Source: Skeletonema tropicum (taxonomy: Eukaryota > Bacillariophyta > Thalassiosirophyceae > Thalassiosirales > Thalassiosiraceae). Taken from it: a stretch of 64,000 nt of DNA. How positions within the stretch are numbered: the stretch's first letter is position 1; each line of letters begins with the position of its first letter. This document shows positions 21,300 through 33,000 of the stretch, in pieces. The notes under the pieces are model-generated. The model saw nothing but the letters and a program-made list of their open reading frames with translations. It did not search any database and had not been told where the DNA came from. The stretch covers positions 558,001 to 622,000 of the forward strand of contig CM074137.1 in assembly GCA_037178625.1 (NCBI GenBank). The letters are read 5' to 3'. A program made the translations under genes and the position numbers.

Positions 21300-22155
21300 A
21301 CTCATTGGAGCCAAGCACACAACCATCTTCCGCTTCCGAGCCTTCCTCTGATCCGTCATTGGCTCCAAGCGAATCTTCTGTGCCAAGCGGTTTCCCTTCG
21401 CTCGTCCCCAAGCGAGTCTTCGACCAAGGTTGGAGTTTACATGCAAAACTCCCTCAACGGTGCTGATGTACCTGGCACTGGCACCTGTTACACAGAAACT
21501 TTCAACCTCGTCTCTATTGTCAAGAATTTCATGAAGACTGACGGCAGAATCTCCAGTTTCAGTGTAGATGAATCAATCAAATCTTTTAATAATCCAGACC
21601 TTGCGTACAAGCTTGCTTCCATGAGATTCTTCTTAATGGTTGACATTGAAGGCACATTGTTAGGCTGGAATAGTGTGTCTCAAGGCATCCTGAGAGAATT
21701 TGTGCAGAATGGAGGCACATTAGTGATGACGGGAACCTTTGGGAACAGGGATACTGATTTTTGAATGGTGCTTTTGGGTGGCATCTAACCAGTGAACCTT
21801 GCTCAACTACTTACAAAAAAATGTAGAAAACACTGACACTGTGGGCACTCCATGGGAGGACGAAGACATCGCGCTTGGTTGTCCAAGTGCTACCCAGACC
21901 ATTAACTGCAACAGCATAGAATGCACGCCAATGTGGGGATATGAAGCTCAAGCTTCCATTGTCGTACTCCCTCATGGAGAGGGCCGAGTGATTTACTTAG
22001 GTTTTGACTTTTACAACACAGGATACAGGGTGGATGGATACCATGCAAATTGCGCTAACAGAAGAAATCCTTGGGTAACTTCTGCGCTCCGTGGCAGCTT
22101 GCTTTATGCCAAGTCTGTCTCAAGTGCCCCCGAGGTCACTAGCACCATAGGGTAA
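21300..22155 (+). pseudogene. Fragment of a Ser-Pro-repeat protein with a GATase-like domain
   Basis: It opens within an SxPS tract (about 21306-21425) in one frame, then continues in another as VGVYMQNSLNGADV, ILREFVQNGGTLVMTG and later GRVIYLGFDFYNTGY and SALRGSLLYA. The order of strand-rich segments resembles class-I glutamine-amidotransferase-like domains without visible catalytic residues. Shifts: one near 21410, a lost T in the run at 21757-21761 and a lost A in the run near 21824. No start codon or signal peptide remains, so the 5' part is gone. Confidence 0.65.
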
Positions 22156-22803
22156 CTCGGACACCAGAGAAGGAAACAACAATCAAATCATTCTCTGCTC
22201 AGAATAATTGTATAGATATTAATGTTTAGAAGGCAATCATTGAATGTGCTGAGTCTGTGTGCTCTGTGGAAGTAGTTTATGTCAAAGATTCTGCCAGTGT
22301 TTGAGAGGCATTTTGAAAAGGCAATGCTACCGATGATGATGGAAAACAACTCCCTCCCACGATACATTACACTTAATCATACTTATATCATATAGAATGA
22401 GAATGAGAGGACGTGCTAAGCACTCAGAACATATCCAAGATCGCATAGGGATACTGCTGCAGCTAAGTAAAGGGTTGCGACTGCAAGTATGTAGCCACAA
22501 ATCAAATCTAAAAGAGCAAAAGTAAAAGCTGAGTAAACGAAGGCGGATACATGCAAGAACAACTTGTTGCTGCTGCGGTTTTGCGCTGAAACCTGAAACT
22601 GTGTTCTCTTCTTCTAATTTAGTCTAATTCCTTTGAGTTTGAGGATATTGATATCGAACCAAACAGGCAAGCTCTGCTTCGATCGCGACGAAACTCAGCT
22701 TCTATAACAGCTTTCCGGGTAATGATTTTTGGAGGGAACTCTAGAAGCCCAGCAAAGCTCCATTTTTGAGCTCCCAGACGGAGATGCTATTTATATTATT
22801 AAT
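22156..22803. other. Non-coding stretch with a lone transposon end
   Basis: AACAGCTTTCCGGGTA at 22706-22721 matches the terminal repeat of the TTAA element at 46253-47141. No second end is visible nearby, so it is a solo or truncated copy. The rest shows no feature. Confidence 0.5.
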
Positions 22804-24062
22804 CACCCACTTTTGATTATTAAGTGAGACTTCCAATTAGCATCATCAACCACAAATTACACAAATTGGACACACATGCTGCCGAAGGCCTAGGGCTGGA
22901 CACAGGAGGGTCTATTAGGGTGTGTTAAGGTGTAGCAATCATATTTATATGCTGCCAAAGGCCTAGGGCTGGATTTCGCGCGCAGGGAGGGTTGGGTTAG
23001 GATCGGATTTCAGGAGCGAAAAAAATTAGGGCTAACCTTAAAATCGAGCAAAAAAAATCTCTAAGGCGGTGACAAGTTAATCTTGAAATTCCTATTTGAA
23101 AGGGGGGGGGGGTAAACTGCTGATTTTGGGGGGTATGGTTCCCGAATGGGGATTTTTTCCCCAGTGCATGAAACTCACTAGCTTTCCCCCAACCTCAACC
23201 ACCACCATCAATATCATGCTCCGCAGATGCTCCTATGGCATACAGCAGCCTCAGAGTATTGAGTCGGGAACACAGAAAAGACCGCTTGATCATTGACATT
23301 TACCCTCTCAACAAGATTGAAAGACATGGCGCCTATTTCTCATCATTTCCTCCCCACTTCAGCTGTGTTGTTGCTGCTGCCATCAAAGAATTGCCATTTA
23401 AATCGGGTCCGATGCATTGTTACATGCTTTCGTTGTGCAAAACCACGATGTGTCTATTCTCCAGATGGTTGTGCCTATCGTGCAGCAGCAGCCGCACTGA
23501 AGCAGAAGCTTGAATCAGTTTCAGAGCGTTATTCTTGTGGTGATCTGCTCTTCGACGACAGCGATCCTTTGAGTAAAGTTCTTGTTCAAAAGATAAACCT
23601 GACATATGAATCTGATATTGAAGATGGTATCTAGGGCCTTGAGTTTGCAAGATATTTGCGTCCACTGTGGAGAAACAGATGATACTGGATCCGCTGGAAC
23701 TTTCCTTCTAGGACAAAATCAGTTAGAGGAGCGTTGTTTGACAGATGCATATCAACGTAGGCCTATCTGCATCGAATGCCTTAAAATGAAGCGCAAAGTT
23801 ATCACTTCTGGGAGGAAGAATGAATTGAAGGCGAGGGAAGATAAGAGGAGGGCGAAAGCTGGTTGACTAGCTAGAATAAGTAGTAGTGACACCCACTGGG
23901 GAAAAATTACTGGGGAATAAATTAGTGGGGGTGGGGGTGACCTTCGCGAGCCAACCGTAATAGGAATTTTAAGATTAACTTGTCCCCGCCTAAGACAAAT
24001 CGCCTAATAATTTTTTTCCTAGGCTCTAATTGGGAGTCTCACCTAATAATCAAAAGTGGGTG
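22804..24062. mobile_element. Element with long imperfect inverted repeats carrying a Cys-rich gene
   Basis: Outer repeats of 37 bp (22804-22840 and 24026-24062, starting CACCCACTTTTGATTATTA) differ at two positions. A second inverted block lies further in: GGCGGTGACAAGTTAATC at about 23064 against its complement near 23976, ending in TTTTCCCCAGTG on both arms. The left arm carries a roughly 200-bp insertion with a duplicated AAGGCCTAGGGCTGGA. Between the arms lies a decayed Cys-rich frame. I found no clear target duplication, so the superfamily is open. Confidence 0.6.
23240..23866 (+). pseudogene. Decayed Cys-rich (zinc-finger-like) gene within the TIR element
   Basis: Three overlapping frames together read as one protein: a first part with HRKDRLIIDIYPL; a middle with CFRCAKPRCVYSPDGC and YSCGDLLFDD, ending ESDIEDG near 23630; and a last part with DICVHCGE, FLLGQNQLEERCLTDAYQ and PICIECLK, ending at 23866 in a Lys/Arg-rich tail. 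The paired CxxC motifs suggest two zinc sites. At least two shifts break it. It resembles a repeated diatom protein family whose function I do not know. Confidence 0.5.
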
Positions 24063-25494
24063 CTGAATAATTGGGAGTTTGAAAATGTGCGACAGTTAAA
24101 AAGTTTTGTAGGATGCCCATCTTGTCATGGGTGCCAGGTACCTCTAGAGATAATACTCGATAAAAATGGAATATTTCCCACACGGACAGGATGGGTGTCG
24201 CAATTTTTAGAGGACGGAGTGAACCAAAAGCAACATTGCTGTTGTAATCACTGTGCTGCTTTCCGGGACGCACCGACTGGATAGAAGGCTTCACAGCAGC
24301 AGCTATGTGCAATACTGGTGAAAAAGCAAGAGGAAGTAAATCTGTAGAAAGAGTTGGAAGTTGGAACAGACTGATGAACAACACTGGAAAGAGCTGTTAC
24401 AAATTGCAAGCACTCGTAAGTATATAGAGGAGAAGAATAGAGTGAGTGATCAGAAAGAGAAAGAGCGCGGGATCAAGCGTGTTGGATATGGGTCACAATG
24501 AAGGAGAAACAATGTAGGTATATAGGTGCAGTACAAGTACAAGTGGAACAGAGAGATTGGAGAGTCAAATAGTCTGATGAGACTGAGATGACGAGAAGAA
24601 GAAAGAAAGTATTCCGAAGCTTCAGCTGCTGCGTACAATGATAAAATAGGGGCGGGTGGGGCGGGGGCGGGAATTTAAACGCTTTTTTGATGACACATCG
24701 GAGCCGCCACGGCCCGCCCCTTGACACTGACACCCATCTGCGTCTCTCTCTCTGGAGATAGAAAATACTAATAAATCGAATAATTCGCAATCAATCGACA
24801 ATCGACTCCAATAACATCGCCGTAATCATTCCATTTGATCCACGTTACGTCATCGATTGCGTATGGATATTTTCGAGAAGCAACCTGGATTTTTGGCACA
24901 AAATTTGCTAAGTAGGTATTTTAGAAAGGCTATAAACACACTAGCCATAGTAAACACATAAGGGGCACTTCGACTTCGTGCCCAACCAACTATTACTAGT
25001 AGCGATAATGCAATATTTACCTAATTTCCTAAGTGATATACTAGTAGTAGTAGGTATTTGATACTATCACTTTCTTGCTTGAGTGGTGCTTGGTGTCTCA
25101 GTAAGGTGGTTACTAGGCCAGCCAATTCGAGCTGCAATTTTGGGCCAATTCGAGCTACCCCGATGACTCTACATCGTGGCCCCTGGCAGGGCCAGAAACC
25201 GAAGATATGAGGCGAAACCTTGAGTCTCAGTTCAGCTAATAGAGATATGAAAAGAATTGAGATTGAGACATCTATCTCGTAGATAGGTGTTTCTGGGGAT
25301 CTGCCAAGGGCCAAGGGAATGATCACTATTCAGGATTTGATGGAAACCTCAGAACGTACCATTACCATTACCATTTCGAAGGATCTGTCAACACGATTGT
25401 TGTGACAAGCCGCTGGCAATGCGCTGGCCCTCTGTATTCTTGAGTCTTGAGACGCAGTTCCCTCGCCTTCTTTGCTCTCCTTTTGACCTTTGTG
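24063..25494. other. Non-coding stretch with a 38-bp LINE tail insertion
   Basis: Contains a GC-rich GGGCGGGTGGGGCGGGGGCGG tract broken by single bases near 24651-24671 and the short insertion at 25002-25039. No coding sequence is recognisable. Confidence 0.5.
25002..25039 (+). mobile_element. 38-bp 5'-truncated copy of the 3' end of the 51.6-kb LINE
   Basis: The segment from GCGATAATGCAATATTTACC to GTGATAT matches the last bases of the LINE before its own target duplicate (about 58803-58840), with one change. It is flanked on both sides by ACTAGTA (24995-25001 and 25040-25046), a 7-bp target duplication. This is a dead-on-arrival insertion and shows that the LINE tail ends in AAGTGATAT rather than poly(A). 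Confidence 0.7.
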
Positions 25495-25845
25495 AGGGTT
25501 TGAATGTTACCACATCAGCGACTGTATGGTGCCACACTACGAGACCCGTGTTGACTTATACTATGCAAGTGACGCTTCAAATCCTGTCTGGAATCAGATT
25601 GGGTCTCGTCAACAGTGTTCAATTTCACAAGTTAAAACAATTTTCTCAGCTTCAGCTTGGTATTATTTGCCCCAAGGAACAAATTATACGCCCCAAGGAA
25701 CAATCCAAGCTGTGCGTGTGACTAGTATGTTTGGGGATAACCCTGTCACTGCAGCTGCAGCTAGTTGCAGTTCTGGTAATTATGATGACAGGGATGACAT
25801 GATGACATGGATGACTTGGTAATCACAGTCAGATCAGCTGCGTGA
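25495..25845 (+). pseudogene. Fragment of the beta-sandwich domain found in the 44.6-kb protein
   Basis: TSATVWC, then DLYYASDASNPVWNQIGS, FSASAWYYLPQGT, QAVRVTSMFGDN and finally LVITVRSAA parallel the C-terminus of the protein at 44603-45957 almost residue for residue. A single-base shift follows TVWC, and an 8-bp duplication (GATGACAT twice, near 25793-25808) shifts the end. There is no start and no upstream domain. It is a partial duplicate. Confidence 0.7.
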
Positions 25846-26939
25846 AAGAAAAATATCCTACCTGTACCAATTCAATAACTAACCACAAACGAATCTAAGT
25901 CAGTCAAAGTCATATAATATAATAGTACTTGGTTACTTGACACAAGCGACTATAGAACTTTGGTATTGGTATGTCATATAAGTGAGCCTTCTCTTCAAAG
26001 AATTGGAATTTGTGTTAGCCTCTGAGCCTGCTGATCGTCTTTTCAAACACAACAGGATAAGGATAAGGCCACTTCTTTATTAGTATTTTAGCTACCAATA
26101 CCAAAGCTTGTAACCAGTTCAAATTTATATTAATTTATATATTTTAGATAACCAATCTCAATAAAGATAAAGACCCAAACTCACACTCACAACGTGACCC
26201 CACGGATAAACTCACCCATACACTGCCCCCGTGGTCACCAGTCACAGTCACCAGCACCAGCACCAGCACCAGCACCAGCATACGCATACTCATAATGACA
26301 TTGCTCCATTTCCGTGTGTCTAATTGGTTGCGAGTCGGACACTCCCAACGTAACCATATTGGGACTCTTCTCTGCAAGACTCGCAGGTAAAAGTAATAAC
26401 TCTTTCTCTGCAAAAGACTCGCAAGTAAAATGCCAGCAATGACAATGATAATGAACACACTTCTCGATCTCGATACAAATAAGCGTAAGAGTAAGAGTAA
26501 GAGTAAGAGTAAGACTGTCGACCATGTCCTTCTACTTTTACGCTCATCGTTACAACATATGTGTGTGCGAGCTTGATAAGTGTTATAACTTTTTGTCGAC
26601 ACCCCCCTCTTCATCTTCATAAGTGTCTACAATCTACAGACGAAACTCTTCTTAATAGTATCAGTATTCCTCCCGGCCAGGCCAAGCACACCGCAGCCAA
26701 GAAATAGCTTCTCTACAATAACGCTTTTCTTCTTTCTGGCACCTACTTTCTCGCATTTGGTTCCCGCCTCAATCAATCTCAATCACCATGCGTGCATGAG
26801 ATGTGAGATGACATTCCGCACGCGGTTTTGCAACACAAGTTCGACCACCAACCACCACGACTACAATAAGTACAGAAAGTGATACAATACTTATCAAATA
26901 ATAATAATAATAACAGAAGCATCAAATATCATAATAACC
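25846..26939. other. Non-coding stretch with microsatellites upstream of the kinase
   Basis: It holds CACCAG/CAGCAC runs at about 26244-26282 and a GTAAGA run at about 26485-26516, both hexanucleotide-based, plus the kinase 5' UTR with an AATAATAATAATAATAA stretch at about 26897. No gene is recognisable. Confidence 0.55.
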
Positions 26940-28799
26940 ATGGTCCCCCACAACCACAACAACACCGGCGGCATAACAATAGCAGCCGGCGACCCCACCT
27001 CCGAATTCTCCATCGAGAAAATGCTCGGCGAAGGATCCTTCGGCCAGGTCTTTCGCGCCAAACACCTCCGCACCAACGCCATAGTCGCTGTGAAGGTCGT
27101 CCCCAACCAAGAGGGGGATGCTGCCGAGGCTGACAAAATCATGGGTGAGATTGACATCCTATCGAAGTGTAACAGTCCGTATATCGTGGGGTACTTCGAA
27201 TGCTTCGTCGCACCCCCCAAGAAGAAAATGGAGGCGGGTGAAATGTGGATCGTCATGGAATTTTGCGACGGCGGGTCCATCTCTGACCTAATCGAAGCGG
27301 CCGGGGGACGGGGGAGCTTTGCCATGCCCGAGGAAGCGATCCGGGCGGCGTGTGCGGGGATAGTGCTGGGGTTGGAGTATTTGCACAAGAAGGAAATTTG
27401 TCATCGAGATATCAAGTGTGGGAATGTGTTGTTGACGAATGATGGGCATGTCAAGTTGGCGGATTTTGGTGTGAGTGCCGAGTTGACCAATACGATTAAT
27501 AAGCGCAAGACGGTGGTGGGGAGTCCGTTTTGGATTGCACCGGAGGTTATTAAGGAGGCACATTATGATGGACGGGCGGACGTGTGGTCGTTGGGGATTA
27601 CCGCTATTGAAATGGCCGAGGGGGCACCGCCTCATTCCAATTTGAACCCCCTACGAGCCATCTTTTTAATTCCGTCCAAGCCGGCACCGACATTGGCCGA
27701 TCCGGATAATTGGAGTCCGGAAATGTTGGATTTTATTCGCTGTTGTTGCAAAAAAGACCCCTCGGAGCGGAGTGATTCGGCCCTGTTGACGTCACATCCA
27801 TTTGTCAAGCAGGAGGTCAATGCTTTGCAGAGGATGCATGCTAATTTTGATTATAGCGGGAATGGAGGGGTGAGAGGATATGAACAGGAGGCGGCACAGA
27901 ATACGAACCGACCATTGGGATTACCGGCGTTGCGTAGTTTTATGGATAGGATGAGAAATCCTTTGGATGCAGTGAAGAAGGAACGTGATGCTGGCCACCC
28001 TGTTGCTGTACAAGGTGGTGGGTTTGATGAGAATCATGATGAACCGGCAATGGCATCTCCTTTATCCATGAAAGAAAGTGAGGGAGGATCCTCCTTTGAT
28101 GAACCAGATGAAAACAACAATTTCAACAAGAAAAGGGAAGCCACTTCCAATGCTACAATAGAACGAAGGAATCTCAATCCACCCGATTGGAATGCAACGG
28201 CAGTCCCCAAAAACAATTCTGCCGGTGGTGATAATAGCATTAGTATATTCAATCGCGCAATCAATGAAATCGATCCTGAATTAAAGAACGATCCAGTGTT
28301 TCAAGAAGAAATGTACAAACTCAATCAATTGTACGAGGCAAAGTTGGCATCATTACAAGCAGCACATGAAGAATCACGACGAAAAATTATGATTTCTGCC
28401 ATGGTGCGCAATCGCAAGGCAGTGGATGTTCACGTGTTGATGGAGCAGGCTGCTGCGAGGAGAGATATTGAATTGAAATCCAATGCTGTTTATAATGATG
28501 CAGCGAACAATGAATGTTTCAAGGTGATGCTGGAGAGTATGGGTGCTGCTGCTGCTGCTGCGGCTGCTGCAGAGAATGGAGCGAATGCGGATAGAAATGC
28601 CAATTATGCAGTGCAGAGATTGACTCCATCGCCATCGCCGCCACTGTATGCTGAGAGTGATAATGAGGTTGTAGCGCAATCATTGAACGACCTGATTAGA
28701 CCATCGTCGGACGAAAGTGATGATGATATCAATTTGGACCAAGTTTCAATCGGTGTGTCACCGACAGCAAGTAATGAGAGGCAGGAGATGGTATTTTGA
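26940..28799 (+). CDS. Ste20/MST (GCK-II) family Ser/Thr protein kinase
   Basis: A single exon of 619 aa. The kinase domain spans about residues 23-282: glycine loop GEGSFG (30-35), catalytic VAVK Lys52, HRDIKCGN (155-162), DFG (175-177) and the Ste20 signature GSPFWIAPE (194-202). All catalytic residues are present. A Ser/Asn-rich linker follows. A helical stretch at about 442-480 (DPELKNDPVFQEEMYKLNQL, AKLASLQAAHEES) resembles the SARAH dimerisation helix of MST1/2 (Hippo) kinases, then comes a poly-Ala and acidic tail. By family it would phosphorylate NDR/LATS-type kinases with a Mob partner. That role is inferred. The 5' half is markedly more GC-rich than the 3' half. Confidence 0.9.
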   Translation: MVPHNHNNTGGITIAAGDPTSEFSIEKMLGEGSFGQVFRAKHLRTNAIVAVKVVPNQEGDAAEADKIMGEIDILSKCNSPYIVGYFECFVAPPKKKMEAGEMWIVMEFCDGGSISDLIEAAGGRGSFAMPEEAIRAACAGIVLGLEYLHKKEICHRDIKCGNVLLTNDGHVKLADFGVSAELTNTINKRKTVVGSPFWIAPEVIKEAHYDGRADVWSLGITAIEMAEGAPPHSNLNPLRAIFLIPSKPAPTLADPDNWSPEMLDFIRCCCKKDPSERSDSALLTSHPFVKQEVNALQRMHANFDYSGNGGVRGYEQEAAQNTNRPLGLPALRSFMDRMRNPLDAVKKERDAGHPVAVQGGGFDENHDEPAMASPLSMKESEGGSSFDEPDENNNFNKKREATSNATIERRNLNPPDWNATAVPKNNSAGGDNSISIFNRAINEIDPELKNDPVFQEEMYKLNQLYEAKLASLQAAHEESRRKIMISAMVRNRKAVDVHVLMEQAAARRDIELKSNAVYNDAANNECFKVMLESMGAAAAAAAAAENGANADRNANYAVQRLTPSPSPPLYAESDNEVVAQSLNDLIRPSSDESDDDINLDQVSIGVSPTASNERQEMVF

Positions 28800-29061
28800 G
28801 AGCAGAGGAGATGAGAATGAAAGCATCTTTTGTTCGTTGTGTTGCTGTTATTATTATAAGTTAAATCGCATCAAAAGTAGAAAAATGATTGCCTTGCCCA
28901 ATCCAATCCAATCAATAATAATATACACCATACACCAACATCAACATATCAGCCAGGCCAGGCCAGGCCAGTCTTCTCAGTGTCCATCACATCATGATAA
29001 GTAGTGAAGTGCAGTGCCTCATGTCATTTCATTTCATTTCAGTTCTCACCAGTCACTACCA

Positions 29062-29823
29062 CTACTTCTTCGACAACTTCTTTCCAATGCTACCAATCAA
29101 GCCCAACAGTCTAAAACGAAATGAAGGTTTGTAAGGCTGACACTCTCGAATGGGCAATGGCTTGCCCACTCCATAGAAATATCCAAAAGCCCCTCCCAAT
29201 CCGCCAGTATTGCCCTGACGACGATCAACAGTATAAAATCCAAATTCTTTCACAAGTCCCTCCTCCGTAAAGTCCATATGAAAACTCTGTGGCGGCAATG
29301 TCAACTTCAACTTCAATTCCCTAGCAGTGTTTGTGTTTGCATCAGAATCATCATGAGCAGCAGCAGAAGCTGGCGGCTCTACTCCCATGAACGGAGCAAT
29401 CTGCGTCGAAACCTGCCGTCCATACCACCAAACACGATTCGGCTGCAATGGATCCACCGTAAACCCAAACGTATTCTGCTCAATATCGAATGATTCCTCT
29501 AATTTGAACCCTCCCAGTGCATCCAAATATTCCGTTCGGCCAATGGGACCAACGACGGCGGCGACGAATTCAAAATCTTGAGAAAGGCATGCTCCGGAGT
29601 CTTTGGTGCCGATTCCGATTTCGGGGCCGAGGATTTGTTTGGCGCGTTGGATTAGGTCGGGTGGGGAGATGGGGAAGGTGGAGGTGGCAAAGGCGGCGGT
29701 GGTGTCGACTTCTCCGGGGAGGATGACTGGTGTTGTTGTTGGAGGGGCTGCTGGAGCGCTGAAGGCTGTGACGACAGCAGTGGTGACGGCTAGTACGGTG
29801 GCGGTGGCGGCAACTGTCTTCAT
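29062..29823 (-). CDS. Plastid-targeted SnoaL/NTF2-like protein
   Basis: 253 aa, single exon. The N-terminus (MKTVAATATVLAVTTAVV) is a signal peptide ending in TAFSAPAA. This matches the ASAFAP-type motif of diatom bipartite plastid presequences, with Phe at the cleavage site. The mature part shows an NTF2-like fold pattern: DFEFVAAVVGPIGR, EYLDALGGFKLEESF, NRVWWYGRQ and FTEEGLVKEFGFYTVDRR. No ligand or reaction can be read from it. A possible C-terminal hydrophobic helix is LLGLIGSIG. It converges on the kinase gene (262 bp between them) and diverges from the importin gene across the palindromic element. Confidence 0.8.
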   Translation of the reverse strand: MKTVAATATVLAVTTAVVTAFSAPAAPPTTTPVILPGEVDTTAAFATSTFPISPPDLIQRAKQILGPEIGIGTKDSGACLSQDFEFVAAVVGPIGRTEYLDALGGFKLEESFDIEQNTFGFTVDPLQPNRVWWYGRQVSTQIAPFMGVEPPASAAAHDDSDANTNTARELKLKLTLPPQSFHMDFTEEGLVKEFGFYTVDRRQGNTGGLGGAFGYFYGVGKPLPIRECQPYKPSFRFRLLGLIGSIGKKLSKK

Positions 29824-29969
29824 GGTGATGATTCTCTTGAGTGGCTGATGTGATAACTAACGAAGTAACCTACCTGGATTTGATTGTGACTAACCACATC
29901 ATGCATCCTCATGGTCGGTGTGAGGTGTGAGCTGGCGGCTGGCGGAGCTTTTTGTTGGGCGCGTGTTGG

Positions 29970-29981
29970 TTCCCGCCAAAA
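29970..29981 (+). promoter_or_regulatory. E2F/DP-like site
   Basis: TTCCCGCCAAAA is an exact E2F-type consensus, 147 bp upstream of the plastid protein start. A second, TTCCCGCCAAAAA, lies at 30401-30413, and the inverse form TTTTGGCGC lies at 33093-33101, 50 bp upstream of the importin start. Cell-cycle control is an inference from the motif. Confidence 0.4.
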
Positions 29982-30045
29982 CAAAACGCTTGGAAAAGCG
30001 AGAGGAAAGGCCGCGCGGCCAACGAAAAAGCAAAAAAAGGCGAGA

Positions 30046-33000
30046 GATGATCAATATAATAAAGGCCGTGCGCGTCGATTTTTTGGAACCGGAGCCTTTC
30101 CCGCAATTTTTTTGTTAGTGAAATGCTCTAGCTTTGGGCCATGGTGGCCAAAATTAAGTTTCAGGGAAGTGGTTTACATGCTTGCCCCGAGATACTATCC
30201 TTTAGGTGACTATTATGAGAGTATATATACTGAGGGGCAGGTGATGAAGCCTTATATTTTCGTCGAGATATCCATTTGAAGGTGCGCTCTAGCTTGGTAC
30301 TAGCTTTGATGGCTGATGGCCTGCCAAATTTGTGCAGCAAAAAGCTAGAGTGGACTCTCACATGCATTTCTCAGCGGAGCATTTACTCTTTTGCAAATTA
30401 TTCCCGCCAAAAATCCGTGCTCAACTTGATTATTTGAGCAGATCGAGGCCATCAAAATCACAAAATAACGACCATGACGGCCACATCTCCCCCTACGCCA
30501 CCTCCGCCGCCGATGGTCCTACCGACCCATACTGCCACCAGTAGCCTCATTTAGTCCGTGTTTACAGATGGCGATCGCGGAATAAATTATCTCGTGCGTC
30601 TACTCACTTAGTTACCGCCTTGTCATATCTTGTGTCCGTTGGTGAAAATAACGATCTTGAACACTGCACGACGACATCTTCATGGGCTCTGTGCTCCTCT
30701 ACAATAATATAAATCAACAATATTGACGGGAAACCGATAGGTTGCGAGTATTCGGCGTGGGTATCGCTCGGGTCATCGATATGAGTCATCAATTACTACT
30801 CATACACGGCGTGATTATAAAAAATCGGCACAATTCACGTAGTGATGGGAGGGGGGATTATAATGACAGCAGGGCAGAGGACAGTCGAAAGTTGCTTGGT
30901 GGTCTCAGTTGCTATTTTTGTATTGATATATTTGGTAGTAAATCTGGCTTAAGTCAGTTGTTTGAGTACGTCGGCTTCGTCACTGCGCACATGATTTCAT
31001 AGCCTTCCGACACAATTGAAATGAACACGTGTGGGGAGCTTGGAGACAACATATCGGAGCAACCACTTCCAGCAGCCACCGAATGCTTGCATTGGCAATG
31101 CGCTCCTTTTAAAAGGCCCAATGGGTGTGGTGGTGGCCGAATTGGCGCTGCAGCTCGTCCGGTATGATGCCCGAGATATATCTATTGAAGTTAGGGGGGG
31201 AGGGAGACAATGGCCATTATTGACTATCAATTATTGAAAGTAGCACTTGTGCTATATTTGGTTGCCTATTGAACAATGATTCGACCATTGTGACAATCAA
31301 CTTAGAAAGTTGCCTGCAAAGGAACTTCTCTGAAAAAACATTTGATGATGAGCAGTGATGAATATTGACTTGCGTGATGAAGGTGAAATTATATTGTGTA
31401 ACCGAGTATCGTAAGTAGAGAGATTAGGAATGAGACAAAAGAGTGATTGATCATTTTCTCAACATGACAAGAAGTTGAAAAGTTGGTCTTGAGATTCTGT
31501 GCTGCTGCTGAGACAACCACATGGTTATTGACGAAGGTGCGGGTAATAATTCGCATGTAGCGAGGCACAACAAAGAGGCAGGAATATGGGTGCTTCAGTC
31601 ACACGACAAGCAAGAGACACACTTATCGTTCTACACATGTAATTGATAGGAGTATTTTAAATTTTTCAGGAATCTCGATAGTAGAGCCACAGACATGATT
31701 TAAGTGTTAGCAAATATTTTTGGCTTACTGAAGAGGCGTCAAGGTAGCTCGCTTTCTCAGCTGAACAATTGAAATACGTTTGACAACCAAGAAATAATCA
31801 TTTCTATCAATAGGAGGTAGAGATATCTGTGATTCCAGCTCAGGAAGGTCAAATTATCTATGATGCATCGTACTGTGATACCCATTACCCCTCTAGCTGA
31901 AAATCAACCTTGAGTCTTGTCTTCGTGTCTCGCCATGAAGTCAAAAGTATCAATTTCCCCGCCTGTTGAATCGTCGCCTTTGCGCTTCGTCGCATAGTGC
32001 TTGCAAGTTTGTTAATCATCAAAGAATACGCTCTTTTACTCTCTCGATACTTCTGGCTGCTATCTCCCCCTTTCCTCGAACTGATTCTTTCATCGCACGA
32101 TAACGATCAGTAGTCGTGCAATGAAAGAGCTTCCCCGACCAACATTGCGACAATTGAGCACGTCAGGAGTTGTTGCATCAACTTTACATGCTATTTGGTG
32201 GTTTCTGACAGTGGTTGCTCCCATGTGTTGCCTCCAAGCTCCCCCCACAGCCCACAGTGTTGATTTCAATTGTGTTGGAAGGCCATAATCATGTGCAGTG
32301 ACGAAGCTGACGCACTCAAACAACTGACTTAAGCCAGATTTACTACCAAATGCATCAATGCAAAAATAGCAACCGAGACCACCAGTCAACCTTGGACTAT
32401 CCTATGTCCTGGTGTCATTATAATCCCCCCCATCACATACGTGAATTGTGCCGATGTTAAATTATCACGCCGTGTATAAGTAGTAATTGATGACTGATAT
32501 CGGTGACCGCGAGCGATAACCACGCCAACCACTCGCATCCTATCGTTGAACCGTCAGTGCTGTTGATTTATATTATTGTAGAGGAGCACAGAGCCCATGA
32601 AGATGTCGTCGTGCAGTGGTTAAGATCGTTATTTTTACCAACGGACACAAGATATGTCAAGGCGCTAACTGAGAGGATAGACGCACGGGATAATTTTCCC
32701 GCGGTTGCCATCGGTAGACACCGTCTATATGAGACTATTGGTGGCGGTATGGGTCGGTACGACCATCGGCAGCGGAGGGAGCGTAGGAAGAGATGTGGCC
32801 GTCATGGTCGTTATTTTGTGCTTTTGATTGCATTGGCCTCGATCTGCTCAAATCAACTTGAGCACGAGTCAGTTCCACGCGGAACTTGAAGGCAATTTGC
32901 AAAAGAGTCAATTGGAATTATTTTACAGCCAACACATATAGAACCCCCATTATGGTCGACAAAAGGATGGTGATACTGGAAAAGCATATTCGGCAACTCC

